DNA of 64,000 nt from Anseongella ginsenosidimutans (lineage in GTDB: Bacteria; Bacteroidota; Bacteroidia; Sphingobacteriales; Sphingobacteriaceae): positions 3,224,001-3,288,000 of the forward strand of contig NZ_CP042432.1 in NCBI RefSeq assembly GCF_008033235.1, read 5' to 3'. Made by a program: the position numbers and the translations under genes. Below, in pieces: positions 51,894 to 62,454 of the stretch; the first letter of the stretch is position 1; every line of letters begins with the position of its first letter. The notes beneath the pieces are model-generated. The model was not told the DNA's origin, did not search any database, and worked only from the letters and a program-made list of their open reading frames with translations.

Positions 51894-52426
51894 TACTTAG
51901 ATCGTTTTGATTTTGCTTTTTCGCCGGGTTCTTCGATTGAAAGCAGGCGGTTAATTTTCTTCCGGACTCGGAGAGACGTGGGCTTGGTGAAAGGATAAAA
52001 GAAATCCGTCACCTGTCCGTTCCTGTCCACCAGGTATTTATGAAAGTTCCAAAGAGGAGAAGCTTTTATTTTGCCATTTTGCTTTTTATCGCTCAGGAAT
52101 TTATAGAGTGGATGAGCGTAGGGGCCCCGGACAATCGTTTTGGAAAAAATGGGAAAGGTAACACCATAATTCTCGCGGCAGAATTTCGTGATCTCTTCTC
52201 CCTGGCGGGGTTCCTGCCGGCCAAAATCATTGGACGGTATGCCAATGATCTCAAAATCCTGCCCGCGGTATTTCCGGTATAATTCTTCGAGTTCTTTCAG
52301 CTGCGGAGTCAGCCCACATTCAGTTGCAGTATTTACGATCAGGAGTACTTTCCCTTCATATTCCGAAAGGCTAATCTTTTGTCCGTTGATCTTTTCTATG
52401 CTGAACCTGAAGATAGTTTTGTCCAT
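51893..52426 (-). CDS. Glutathione-peroxidase-family thiol peroxidase
   Basis: A 177-residue thioredoxin-fold peroxidase: NTATECGLTPQ carries the peroxidatic Cys (C37, not selenocysteine), GIPSNDFGRQEP the second motif, and PLWNFHKYLVD the Trp-Asn of the active site. The reductant is more likely thioredoxin or bacillithiol than glutathione. The ATG at 52426 is inside the 3' end of the preceding DUF4294 gene, a 56-base overlap in another frame; no later ATG would preserve the fold. bshB1 follows directly. Confidence 0.93.
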   Translation of the reverse strand: MDKTIFRFSIEKINGQKISLSEYEGKVLLIVNTATECGLTPQLKELEELYRKYRGQDFEIIGIPSNDFGRQEPRQGEEITKFCRENYGVTFPIFSKTIVRGPYAHPLYKFLSDKKQNGKIKASPLWNFHKYLVDRNGQVTDFFYPFTKPTSLRVRKKINRLLSIEEPGEKAKSKRSK

Positions 52427-53033
52427 TATAAAGCTGATAATACCGATCCATTTCAACCGAGCGGATCACCTTTTCTATTTCTTCCTCTTCTTCAGCGTCG
52501 TAACGTTCCTTCAGGTCATGTCCGAAAACCCTTGCCACCGATTGCCAGAAGAAAGCGCTGAACCTACTTTTTAATTCCTGTAATAACACATAACTGGTGC
52601 GTCCGGTTTCACGGTCTATAAGTTTAATCAGGATTTTTCCCTGGGTGATGGTCAGGTTGCGAAGGTCCTTCTCGAAATTATCCTTAATATCCTGCTCTAT
52701 TCTATCGATGATCTTTTTCTGTTCCTTTTCGTTCTTCGCATGCAGGAGTTCATATTCCATTTCCCGGTACCTGGCCCCGGCAAACTTTGCATAGGGCAAC
52801 ACTTTCAGGACGTCGCGTCGTAGCTTGGTATAACGCACCTGTTCGCGGCGACTTTTAAAGACGAGCTTCCCGGTAACGAAAACCGGGCTCAGCATTAAAT
52901 GCGGAATGGTATCACTTCCGGAAGAACCGGCGCCGGTTTTTTCCTGCACCTGCTGCCCAAGGACCGCTTCCGGGGTACAGACTGCCAGCGCCAGGAAGAA
53001 TAAGAAAACAGCTCCAATGTATTTATATACCAC
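52371..53033 (-). CDS. DUF4294 domain protein, exported
   Basis: A 220-residue Bacteroidota-specific protein with GTG start, signal peptide (to LGQQ, about 27), then the DUF4294 core (KSRREQVRYTKLRRDVLKVLPYAKFAGARY, split by family motif RDVLKVYPYA-like) and a highly charged helix. Function is unknown; it is often beside envelope or redox genes. Its last 56 bases overlap the peroxidase start. Confidence 0.85.
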   Translation of the reverse strand: MVYKYIGAVFLFFLALAVCTPEAVLGQQVQEKTGAGSSGSDTIPHLMLSPVFVTGKLVFKSRREQVRYTKLRRDVLKVLPYAKFAGARYREMEYELLHAKNEKEQKKIIDRIEQDIKDNFEKDLRNLTITQGKILIKLIDRETGRTSYVLLQELKSRFSAFFWQSVARVFGHDLKERYDAEEEEEIEKVIRSVEMDRYYQLYNGQNYLQVQHRKDQRTKD

Positions 53034-53107
53034 TTCAACCCCTTATTTATTACAAAAATAATAATTGTTATATTGCTGCTTGCAAAAAAAACGTTTTTTG
53101 TACTTGA

Positions 53108-55354
53108 ATGTTACCAGAACAGGAGACATACGTGATTGAATTTATGCCAGAGTTAGTTATTGATCTGGAGGCGGAGAAGAAAGAGATCATCAAACGCTAC
53201 AGGGCGCTTCTCAGAGCTTGCAAGCCTACTTTACAAAAGGGGGATAAGAAACTGATAAGGAAAGCTTTTGTAAAGTCGATGGAAGCGCATAAGGAAATGC
53301 GCCGCAAATCAGGAGAACCTTATATCTATCATCCCGTGGCCGTAGCGCAGATATGTGCGGAAGAAATAGGATTGGGCACTACATCCATTGTTTGTGCCTT
53401 GCTGCATGATACGGTCGAAGATACCGATCTAACCCTGGAGGATATAGAACAGGAATTCGGACCGAAATGCTCCCATATTATCGACGGCCTCACTAAGATA
53501 TCGGGGGTTTTCGATCAAAGTTCTTCCCTGCAGGCGGAGAATTTCCGGAAAATGCTGCTCACCCTGGCCGATGATGTCAGGGTTATCCTGATCAAACTGG
53601 CCGACCGCCTCCATAATATGCGTACCATGGAGCATATGCCCCGTGAAAAGCAGCTGAAAATTTCTTCGGAAACCATTTATCTCTATGCTCCGTTGGCCCA
53701 CCGGTTGGGACTCTATGCGATTAAATCGGAGCTGGAAGACCTTTCCATGAAATATACCGAAACGGCGACCTATAAATTCATTGCTCAGAAGCTGAAAGAA
53801 ACCAAGGCAGACAGGCGGCGTTTCATAAGAGAATTTATTGAGCCGCTGAAAAAAGCGCTTGCCGATCAGGGCCTGAATGCCCAGGTAATGGGCAGGCCGA
53901 AGTCCATTCATTCCATCTGGACCAAAATGAAGAACAAAGGGGTTCCCTTCGAGGAAGTCTATGATTTGTTCGCCATCCGGGTAATCCTTGATAGTCATCC
54001 TGAAAACGAAAAGTCTGATTGCTGGAAAGCCTATTCCCTTGTCACGGACTTCTATCACCCCAATCCTGACCGGCTGCGCGACTGGATCTCCAGCCCTAAG
54101 GGCAACGGGTATGAATCGCTCCATACAACCGTAATGGGCCCCAAGGGACGATGGGTAGAAGTGCAGATACGTACTAAGAGAATGGACGAAATTGCGGAGA
54201 AAGGTTTCGCCGCCCATTGGAAATACAAAGAATCCAGCAGTGACAGCGGATTGGACAACTGGATCCGGAAGGTTCGAGAAACCCTGAGCAACCCGGAGAC
54301 CAATGCACTTGACTTTATTGACGAGTTCAAGATGAACCTGTTCTCTGACGAGGTCTTCGTGTTTACGCCCAAAGGACAATTGGTGAAACTTCCCAATAAT
54401 GCCACGGCACTGGACTTTGCATTTGAAATACATACCGATATCGGAGCCCGCTGTATTGGCGCGAAAGTAAATCATAAGCTGGTTCCTTTAAGCTACCAGT
54501 TGCAGAACGGCGACCAGCTGGAGATCATTACTTCCGGAAAGCAAAAGCCGAAGGAAGACTGGCTAAGCACCGTGGTGACGGCAAAGGCAAAATCAAAGAT
54601 CAAGGCTTCGCTGAAGGAAGAACGCCGCAGAGTGGCCGAGGAAGGCAAGGAAATGCTGGACAGGAAAATGAATGCCCTCAAGATCCCGGTCAATTCCAAT
54701 AATCTGCATAAGATCGCCTATTTCCTTAAGCTGTCAAGCATCCAGGAACTTTATTACCAGTTCGCTACAGGCAAAGTGGAAGCAAAACACCTGAAGGGCT
54801 ACCTGGAAGCGGAAAAAGCGGTGGAGAACAAGCTTCCGGAAAAGATAGAGAACAATAATATAGACCGGCTGCTCCGCTCGGTGAAGAGCAAGGCAGACGC
54901 CGCTTTGCTGATCGGGGAAGACCTGGGCCGTATTGATTACAAACTGGCTACCTGCTGCAATCCCATACCCGGCGACGATGTATTCGGCTTTGTTACTGTC
55001 AGCGAAGGAATAAAGATCCATCGTACCAGTTGCCCCAATGCGGCGCGCCTGCTGGCGAATTTCGGTTACAGGGTGGTAAAAGCCAAATGGACCGGAACCC
55101 AGGAAATTGCCTTTCTCACCGGCCTCAAGATCACCGGCATTGATGATATAGGAGTGGTAAACAATATAACCAAAGTGATTTCAAATGATCTGAAGGTGAA
55201 CATCCGATCCATAATGATCGATAGCAACGACGGTATTTTCGAGGGCTCTATCATGGTTTATGTCCACGGAACATCCCATTTGGACAACCTTATTAAAACC
55301 CTGAAGCAGGTAAACGGGGTTTTAACAGTTGACCGCTTCGAGGCGGTTCGTTAA
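53108..55354 (+). CDS. rel: Bifunctional (p)ppGpp synthetase/hydrolase
   Basis: A 748-residue Rel/SpoT protein: HD hydrolase domain with H75, H100-D101 and E104-D105 ([10 protein letters not shown]) intact, synthetase domain with [22 protein letters not shown] and [11 protein letters not shown] intact, then TGS ([22 protein letters not shown]), the conserved zinc-finger region ([17 protein letters not shown]) and a C-terminal ACT domain. Both catalytic halves appear functional, so this single enzyme can make and destroy the alarmone. An ATG at codon 13 (53144) is an alternative start. Confidence 0.96.
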   Translation: MLPEQETYVIEFMPELVIDLEAEKKEIIKRYRALLRACKPTLQKGDKKLIRKAFVKSMEAHKEMRRKSGEPYIYHPVAVAQICAEEIGLGTTSIVCALLHDTVEDTDLTLEDIEQEFGPKCSHIIDGLTKISGVFDQSSSLQAENFRKMLLTLADDVRVILIKLADRLHNMRTMEHMPREKQLKISSETIYLYAPLAHRLGLYAIKSELEDLSMKYTETATYKFIAQKLKETKADRRRFIREFIEPLKKALADQGLNAQVMGRPKSIHSIWTKMKNKGVPFEEVYDLFAIRVILDSHPENEKSDCWKAYSLVTDFYHPNPDRLRDWISSPKGNGYESLHTTVMGPKGRWVEVQIRTKRMDEIAEKGFAAHWKYKESSSDSGLDNWIRKVRETLSNPETNALDFIDEFKMNLFSDEVFVFTPKGQLVKLPNNATALDFAFEIHTDIGARCIGAKVNHKLVPLSYQLQNGDQLEIITSGKQKPKEDWLSTVVTAKAKSKIKASLKEERRRVAEEGKEMLDRKMNALKIPVNSNNLHKIAYFLKLSSIQELYYQFATGKVEAKHLKGYLEAEKAVENKLPEKIENNNIDRLLRSVKSKADAALLIGEDLGRIDYKLATCCNPIPGDDVFGFVTVSEGIKIHRTSCPNAARLLANFGYRVVKAKWTGTQEIAFLTGLKITGIDDIGVVNNITKVISNDLKVNIRSIMIDSNDGIFEGSIMVYVHGTSHLDNLIKTLKQVNGVLTVDRFEAVR

Positions 55355-55382
55355 TAAAATCTATATATTCGCAAAAAAACGG

Positions 55383-55390
55383 TATTTTTG
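55383..55390 (+). promoter_or_regulatory. -7 element for the fur-purA-pabB operon
   Basis: TATTTTTG fits TAnnTTTG and ends 17 bases before the fur ATG, within the narrow spacing shared with other promoters here. It separates the operon from rel, whose stop is 29 bases earlier. Confidence 0.58.
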
Positions 55391-55407
55391 CAAAAATTGG
55401 AGAAATC

Positions 55408-57176
<1,769 letters not shown>

Positions 57177-57187
57177 TCAGCGGAAGC

Positions 57188-58480
57188 ATGTTCCACATGA
57201 ATGCTGCCGAAGAATTCAGCATCGACGATCCGGAACAATTCAAGCTAAAGGCCTTTTACAGGGCCAGCCGTCAGGAACACGTCTGTTGCCTTGATTCCGG
57301 CGGTTACCATGAGGGCCATTCCTCTTTTGACTGGCTTATCGGATCGGGAGCCCGAAGCAGCTTACAGCCAGTCGAAAACTGCTTCGGGGCACTGGAAACT
57401 TTCATAAAGGAAGTTCCCGGCTGGAAGCTCGGCTTCCTGGGATACGATCTTAAAAACGAAGTAGAAAGGCTTTCTTCCGAAAATTCCGATCCGTTGGGAT
57501 TCCCGCCGCTTTATTTCTTTGTTCCCCGCGAACTCATTATGCTGAAAGGAAATTCCGTCCGGATCAGCAGCGAATCCAGCCCTTCCGGGGTATTCCGGGA
57601 AATACTGGATACGCCGCTTCCTGAGGCAGGCGCTCCGCCGCCGCCGCCGCGCATCCGGCAACGCGTCTCCAGGGCGGGCTATCTCGAAACAGTAGCGGCG
57701 ATCCGCCGCCATATTGTGGAAGGCGACGTGTACGAACTGAATTATTGTCTTGATTTTTACGCCGAGAACTATGAATGTGACCCCGCCCGCCTGTTTCTGC
57801 GCCTGAACGAAACCGCCCCTGCTCCCTTTGCATCTTTTCTGAAACTGGGTAAGCAATTTATACTCTGCGCTTCTCCCGAACGTTTCTTAAAGAAAACGGG
57901 AAGCCGGATCATCTCCCAGCCCATCAAAGGTACGATACGGCGCAGCGAGCATCCCGGGGAAGACCAGGCGCTAAAAAAAGCCCTGCGGAACAGCGAAAAG
58001 GAACAAGCGGAAAACGTAATGATCGTTGATCTTGTTCGCAATGACCTTTCCCGCAGTGCCGTGCCCGGAACCGTCCGGGTAAGCGAGCTTTTCGGGATCC
58101 ACACTTTCCGGCACTGGCACCAGATGATCTCCACGGTAGAAGCCGAAGCAAAACCGGGACTTTCCGCCGCCGACATCATCCGCCATGCCTTTCCTATGGG
58201 CTCCATGACGGGAGCGCCAAAGATCATGGCCATGAAGCTGATCGACAAATTTGAAGAAGTAAAAAGGGGCGCGTTCTCAGGGGCCATCGGGTATTTTTCC
58301 CCCGAAGGAGATTTCGATTTCAACGTAGTCATCCGCTCCATACTTTATAACAGCCAAACCGGCTACCTCTCTTTCCCGGTAGGAAGCGCCATCACCTACG
58401 ATTCAGTCGCTGAAAACGAATACGAGGAATGTTTGTTAAAAGCAAAGGCCATCAGGAACCTCTTTAATTCCGCCAGATGA
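57188..58480 (+). CDS. pabB: Aminodeoxychorismate synthase component I
   Basis: A 430-residue chorismate-binding enzyme. The motif SQPIKGTIRR has the lysine that distinguishes PabB from anthranilate synthase TrpE (which has PIAGT), with VMIVDLVRNDLSR, MGSMTGAPKIMAM and VGSAITYDSVAENEYEE completing the family set. It makes 4-amino-4-deoxychorismate for folate. No PabA or PabC is adjacent. Its stop overlaps the DUF3810 start (ATGA). Confidence 0.93.
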   Translation: MFHMNAAEEFSIDDPEQFKLKAFYRASRQEHVCCLDSGGYHEGHSSFDWLIGSGARSSLQPVENCFGALETFIKEVPGWKLGFLGYDLKNEVERLSSENSDPLGFPPLYFFVPRELIMLKGNSVRISSESSPSGVFREILDTPLPEAGAPPPPPRIRQRVSRAGYLETVAAIRRHIVEGDVYELNYCLDFYAENYECDPARLFLRLNETAPAPFASFLKLGKQFILCASPERFLKKTGSRIISQPIKGTIRRSEHPGEDQALKKALRNSEKEQAENVMIVDLVRNDLSRSAVPGTVRVSELFGIHTFRHWHQMISTVEAEAKPGLSAADIIRHAFPMGSMTGAPKIMAMKLIDKFEEVKRGAFSGAIGYFSPEGDFDFNVVIRSILYNSQTGYLSFPVGSAITYDSVAENEYEECLLKAKAIRNLFNSAR

Positions 58481-59562
58481 AGAAGAATGTACGCAGAAAA
58501 GCCCTTACCGCATTTGTACTATTGCTGGTCATCCTGGCGATCAGCTGGCTGAATACGAAGCAGGATTGGATAGAAGCAATTTATGCGCTGAAGATATACC
58601 CGCCGCTGGGAAATGCCCTCCGGGCACTCTTCGGATGGATTCCTTTCAGCCTGGGAGACATCCTTTACTTGCAAGTCGTGGTATTCCTGGTGATTTATCT
58701 TGTCCGGCTATTCCGGCGCCTTTTCACCCGTAAACTTCGCGCCGCGCTTTGCAGCTTCCTCCAACTGCTCATTGTACTGGAAGTAACTGCAATTATTTTT
58801 TACGTCTTCTGGGGCATGAACTACTTTCGCCACAGCACGGCAGAGCGTTTACAGCTTGACCGAAAAAATTACGGACTTGAAGAACTTGTACCCGCCGCCG
58901 GCTATCTTATCGAAAAGGCCAATCATAACCGCGCACTTATCAGCCGCGAGGAACTGGAAGAAACCGGTAACCGGGAAGTTTACCGTATGGCCGAGCAAGC
59001 CTGTCTGGAATTGGGGAAGATAAATCCGGCTTTTTTCATTCGCAATCCCAAAGTAAAACCTGCACTATTTACTCCGCTCATCAACTTCATGGGCGTTGCC
59101 GGCTATTTCAACCCCTTTACCGGCGAAGCCCAGGTAAACTATGCCATGCCCACCCATATAAAGCCTTTTGTCGCCTGCCATGAAATTGCCCACCAGGCGG
59201 GTTTCGGCCCCGAAGATGCCGCCAGCTTTGCCGGTTTCCTTGCCGGCACCCATTCCGAGAGCCCGCTGCTTCAATATTCGGTGTACTATGCAGCCATGAA
59301 GGACGTATTGCGCGAAATCTCCAGGACAGACCGTAAAGCCTATGCCGATTTATACGCCCGCATTTCCCCCGAGATCAGGAAAGACCTGGATACCGAATAT
59401 CGCTACTGGGCCTACTACAGAGGCCCGGTGGACGCCATCAGCGATTTCTTATACGACCATTTCCTGAAAGCCAACAATCAGCCAAAGGGCCTCCGGACCT
59501 ACAACGAAATGATCAGTTTGCTTATCGCGTACTATCAGCAACAGGGAATTTTGCGGGACTGA
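58477..59562 (+). CDS. DUF3810 membrane protein, metallopeptidase-like
   Basis: A 361-residue Bacteroidota protein with three membrane segments in the first 120 residues and a soluble domain carrying FVACHEIAHQAGFG, a HExxH zinc-binding motif, preceded by NFMGVAGYFNPFTGEAQVN. It is probably an inner-membrane metalloprotease of unknown substrate. It is translationally coupled to pabB and ends the operon; a strong palindrome starts 15 bases after its stop. Confidence 0.88.
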   Translation: MKKNVRRKALTAFVLLLVILAISWLNTKQDWIEAIYALKIYPPLGNALRALFGWIPFSLGDILYLQVVVFLVIYLVRLFRRLFTRKLRAALCSFLQLLIVLEVTAIIFYVFWGMNYFRHSTAERLQLDRKNYGLEELVPAAGYLIEKANHNRALISREELEETGNREVYRMAEQACLELGKINPAFFIRNPKVKPALFTPLINFMGVAGYFNPFTGEAQVNYAMPTHIKPFVACHEIAHQAGFGPEDAASFAGFLAGTHSESPLLQYSVYYAAMKDVLREISRTDRKAYADLYARISPEIRKDLDTEYRYWAYYRGPVDAISDFLYDHFLKANNQPKGLRTYNEMISLLIAYYQQQGILRD

Positions 59563-59577
59563 GTTGTGCGAAAGGCG

Positions 59578-59682
59578 CGCCGCGGGCGCGGGATACGTAT
59601 AACGCTCAGGCGGATTTTGGGCTTGCTACGCAAGCTAGCTAAAATCAAACGTCGCTTTTACACGTATCCCGCGCCCGCGGCG
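59578..59682. repeat. 105-bp palindrome with perfect 21-bp arms
   Basis: The arms 59578-59598 and 59662-59682 are exact reverse complements and very GC-rich (CGCCGCGGGCGCGG at the outer edge). The 63 bases between them also pair imperfectly (GATTTTGGGCTTG against CAAGCTAGCTAAAATC), so the whole forms one long hairpin. It may terminate the fur-purA-pabB-DUF3810 operon or be a dispersed repeat element. Confidence 0.8.
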
Positions 59683-60000
59683 AACATCGGCACTTCCATC
59701 CCGGCAAAATCGAAACAAGGAGAAGAAACCCAGAAGGCGGCTTTATTTCCTTTTGCCAACCCGCTGGCTGATTTTCATTCCGAAAATCAAAAAATGGGCG
59801 GCGCTCAGGAAATAAAACCTGGATTAATGGGTAACTGTCAAATTCCCGAACGCTCAGGAAGACAAAGGCCCAGGCGGCCGGTCAAAAGGAAGCGATAGTA
59901 CATTTAAGCTAAAAAAAAAAACATAAATTAGGGTGATCCCGCCCGAAACGCCTGCGAATGACGGATCCGGCGTAGGGCTTCGGAACGATACCGGCAGTTT
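59683..60000. other. Non-coding stretch, possibly decayed repeat material
   Basis: An open frame of 110 codons (59566-59898) spans this region but begins inside the palindrome, is arginine/lysine-rich and resembles no protein, so it is not called. GATTTTC/GAAAATC (around 59771-59789) makes a 7-bp hairpin followed by an A-run. The word GCTCAGG recurs three times from 59605 to about 59857. Nothing else is recognised. Confidence 0.5.
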
Positions 60001-61380
60001 ATGAAAATAAATTTTTTACTGATTATCGTGTTTTTGGGATTCTTGTTCGGATGCTCCAGGCGTATAGAGTATGATTTGGCAATCACCGACGTCATGCTTT
60101 TTGATTCGGAAAGCAAACAGGTCCTGAAAAATAAAACCATCCTCATTAATGCCGATACTATTGCCGCTGTGATAAATAATGGTCGAAAAATCCTTGCAAA
60201 GGAATTAATTGAAGGGAACGGCAGGTTGGCAAGCCCCGGATTTATAGATACACATATCCATCTGACTGATGTCATTGGTGATTATGATCTGGCTCCCGAT
60301 TATCTTTTGGAAAATTCTGTCCGCAGGTACAAGGATGCTTTAGCTAAAACTTATCTTAGCTATGGCATAACGACCGTAGTGGACATGGGACAACCTGAAA
60401 AATGGCTGGCTGAGACAATTAAATGGCAAAACAATCCTGAACCCGGCTATCCAAACATTTTTTTTACGGGAAGCGCACTAATCTCGGATGAGACAAGAAA
60501 GCCATATATAAGCCATGTCGAGATATTGAATAATGAAGAAGCAAAAAAGAAAGTACAAGAATATCACGACAAGGGTCTGAACCAGATCAAGCTATACTGG
60601 CGATTGCAAAAGCCAGAAATCGAAGCAGTTATTGAAAGTGCCAGATCTTTAGATATCAATATGTTCGCACATGTTGACAATAACGTAGTAGGTTTCAACG
60701 AATTGCTGGACCTGGGCGTCCGAAATTTTGAGCATGCCAGCACTGTGTCCAATGACGTTTTCGTGTTCGCCGAAAACGGTGATAGACTAACTGCCATCCT
60801 TCAAAAATATTATCCCGGTATACAAGCTTACATGGCTTTTGCCCTGGAAAAAATCCAGTTAGTTGAGGACATTCCCGAATTGCGAAAGAGAAGAAATTTG
60901 CTGTTGAGTAAAATGATAGAAAAGGATGCCAGCCTGTCCACGACCATCCATCTTTTTGGCTCATTTTGCGGAAGGACCTATTTCAATTCATTCCTGACCG
61001 ACTTTTATCGAAACGAGAATCCGGAATTAAACCCGGATCAACAAAAACGACTAAATAAAGCTTTCGATACCTATATGGCTTACGTCAAAGCCGCGCATGA
61101 GAAAGGTCTTAAACTAAGAATTGGAACCGACTGCAAAGAAGGCGGAAAAGCAGCTCTCTCCGAAATGTTGTTACTCCATGAAGCAGGCATACCCATGGAA
61201 GACATCCTACAAATCGCCAACATCAACGGAGCCCAGGCAATGCAAATCAGCAATAATTTCGGTTCCATCAAACAAGGCAAACAAGCCGACCTGATAATCT
61301 TCCACAAAAACCCCTTCAAAGCCCCAAAAAATCTACTCTCCCCCAAAACAATCATAAAATCCGGCCAAAAATTCAACTAA
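60001..61380 (+). CDS. Amidohydrolase-family lipoprotein
   Basis: A 459-residue secreted metal-dependent hydrolase: lipobox LFGCSR (Cys about 17), metal ligands in SPGFIDTHIHLTD, a carboxylated-lysine candidate in QIKLYWRLQ, FAHVDNN and NFEHAST histidines, and the metal Asp in LRIGTDCKEGG, ending with the composite-domain strand GKQADLIIFHKNP. It resembles imidazolonepropionase/prolidase-type amidohydrolases; the substrate is unknown. Base use is AT-richer than its neighbours, and the last 150 bases are strikingly poor in G. It stands alone between two palindromes, which suggests acquisition from elsewhere. Confidence 0.86.
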   Translation: MKINFLLIIVFLGFLFGCSRRIEYDLAITDVMLFDSESKQVLKNKTILINADTIAAVINNGRKILAKELIEGNGRLASPGFIDTHIHLTDVIGDYDLAPDYLLENSVRRYKDALAKTYLSYGITTVVDMGQPEKWLAETIKWQNNPEPGYPNIFFTGSALISDETRKPYISHVEILNNEEAKKKVQEYHDKGLNQIKLYWRLQKPEIEAVIESARSLDINMFAHVDNNVVGFNELLDLGVRNFEHASTVSNDVFVFAENGDRLTAILQKYYPGIQAYMAFALEKIQLVEDIPELRKRRNLLLSKMIEKDASLSTTIHLFGSFCGRTYFNSFLTDFYRNENPELNPDQQKRLNKAFDTYMAYVKAAHEKGLKLRIGTDCKEGGKAALSEMLLLHEAGIPMEDILQIANINGAQAMQISNNFGSIKQGKQADLIIFHKNPFKAPKNLLSPKTIIKSGQKFN

Positions 61381-61405
61381 CCACCGGGCGAAGTTAACGC
61401 CCGTG
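61381..61405 (+). terminator. Hairpin after the amidohydrolase gene
   Basis: CCACCGGGCG faces CGCCCGTGG across AAGTTAA, a 9-bp stem with one bulged C, starting right at the stop codon. No T-run follows, so termination is plausible but not assured. Confidence 0.5.
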
Positions 61406-61481
61406 GCTGCCAAGCGAAGCGAAGGCAAATAAGTTGAAGTCGCGAAGATATTAGTTTAAAGCTGCCAAGCGAAGCGAAGGC
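61406..61481. repeat. Two 21-bp direct repeats, 55 bp apart
   Basis: 61406-61426 and 61461-61481 are identical (each contains CCAAGCGAAGCGAAGGC). They lie between the amidohydrolase terminator hairpin and the downstream palindrome. Their role is unknown. Confidence 0.75.
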
Positions 61482-61509
61482 GCGCCCCTCCCCCATTGGC
61501 TGGGAAATG

Positions 61510-61639
61510 AAATTATTCCACGTTTGGTGAGGCCGGATGAAGGTGTGCGATGAGCGAACGTCATGCTTTTGGGAATCCAAAAGAATGCCTTGAGCGAACG
61601 CACACCTTCATCCGGCCGCCCCTCCGTATGGAACAATTT
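61510..61639. repeat. 130-bp nested palindrome at the M48 peptidase 3' end
   Basis: The core arms 61531-61549 and 61599-61617 are perfect 19-bp complements; an inner stem CTTTTGG/CCAAAAG (61566-61572, 61577-61583) closes on GAAT; outer arms AAATTATTCCA (61510-61520) and TGGAACAATTT (61629-61639) match at 10 of 11. GAGCGAACG occurs on both sides of the inner stem. The right outer arm contains the peptidase stop codon. Confidence 0.78.
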
Positions 61640-62432
61640 ATTTCCTGTAATACTTCATGGCCTCCGGAATATGCTGCTGTATATCCCTGATCCGCCGCTC
61701 GTCACTAGGGTGCGTACTCAGAAACTCAGGCGGCTTTCCGCCACCGCCGGCCGACATGCGCTGCCAAAACCCGACCGATGCCGACGGATCATAGCCAGCC
61801 ATTGCCATGAAGATCAATCCAAGGCGGTCGGCCTCTGATTCCTGCCGCCGGGAATTGGGAAGAAGGTAACCGACATTGGCTCCCACGCCGTATAAGCTGT
61901 TAAAGGTATTGACTACCTGGGGATCCTTTTCTGATAAGGCTACGTTAGCAGCCAGCTGTACACCCATAGCGGCCAGAGACTGGGACATGCGTTCGCCGCC
62001 GTGATGGGCAATAGCGTGCGCGATTTCGTGGCCCATTACCGTGGCCAGGCCGGCGTCAGTTTTGCAAACCGGAAGTATGCCGGTATAGACGGCCACTTTT
62101 CCGCCGGGCATGCAAAAAGCATTTTTCTGTTCGCTGCTTATCAGGTTGAATTCCCATTGGAAGCCTTCGATATTTTCGCTGTACCCGTTTTGGTTCATAT
62201 AGGTTTCGACAGCCCTGGCAAGTTTGTTGCCGATATTCTTCACCCTGTTTGCATCAGCGGTCCCCTTGATCACTTTATTTTCATCAAGAAACTGGTCGTA
62301 TTGGCTGTTTGCCATTTGCATCAACTCGCCGCTTGACACCAGGCTGAGTTGCTTCCGGCCTGTCAGGGGCACGGTGGAACAGGCTGCCAGTACCAGGCCG
62401 GCAGCAAGTAGAGGTATGGTTTTCCTTTTCAT
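61638..62432 (-). CDS. M48-family metallopeptidase lipoprotein
   Basis: A 264-residue periplasmic protease: lipobox LAAC (Cys about 18), zinc motif VMGHEIAHAIAHHGGER with the third ligand in RRQESEADRLGL, and the substrate-cleft STHPSDERRI. It resembles LoiP/BepA proteases that check outer-membrane proteins, without TPRs. It starts 22 bases after plsY. Its stop codon lies in a palindrome arm. Confidence 0.93.
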   Translation of the reverse strand: MKRKTIPLLAAGLVLAACSTVPLTGRKQLSLVSSGELMQMANSQYDQFLDENKVIKGTADANRVKNIGNKLARAVETYMNQNGYSENIEGFQWEFNLISSEQKNAFCMPGGKVAVYTGILPVCKTDAGLATVMGHEIAHAIAHHGGERMSQSLAAMGVQLAANVALSEKDPQVVNTFNSLYGVGANVGYLLPNSRRQESEADRLGLIFMAMAGYDPSASVGFWQRMSAGGGGKPPEFLSTHPSDERRIRDIQQHIPEAMKYYRK

Positions 62433-62454
62433 AAATTCAATTTTTTCGCTCGCT

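Noticed and set aside
59566-59898. A 110-codon open frame after the DUF3810 gene
   Set aside because: It begins with a non-ATG codon, reads through both arms of the 105-bp palindrome and is strongly basic with no recognisable fold; treated as non-coding.
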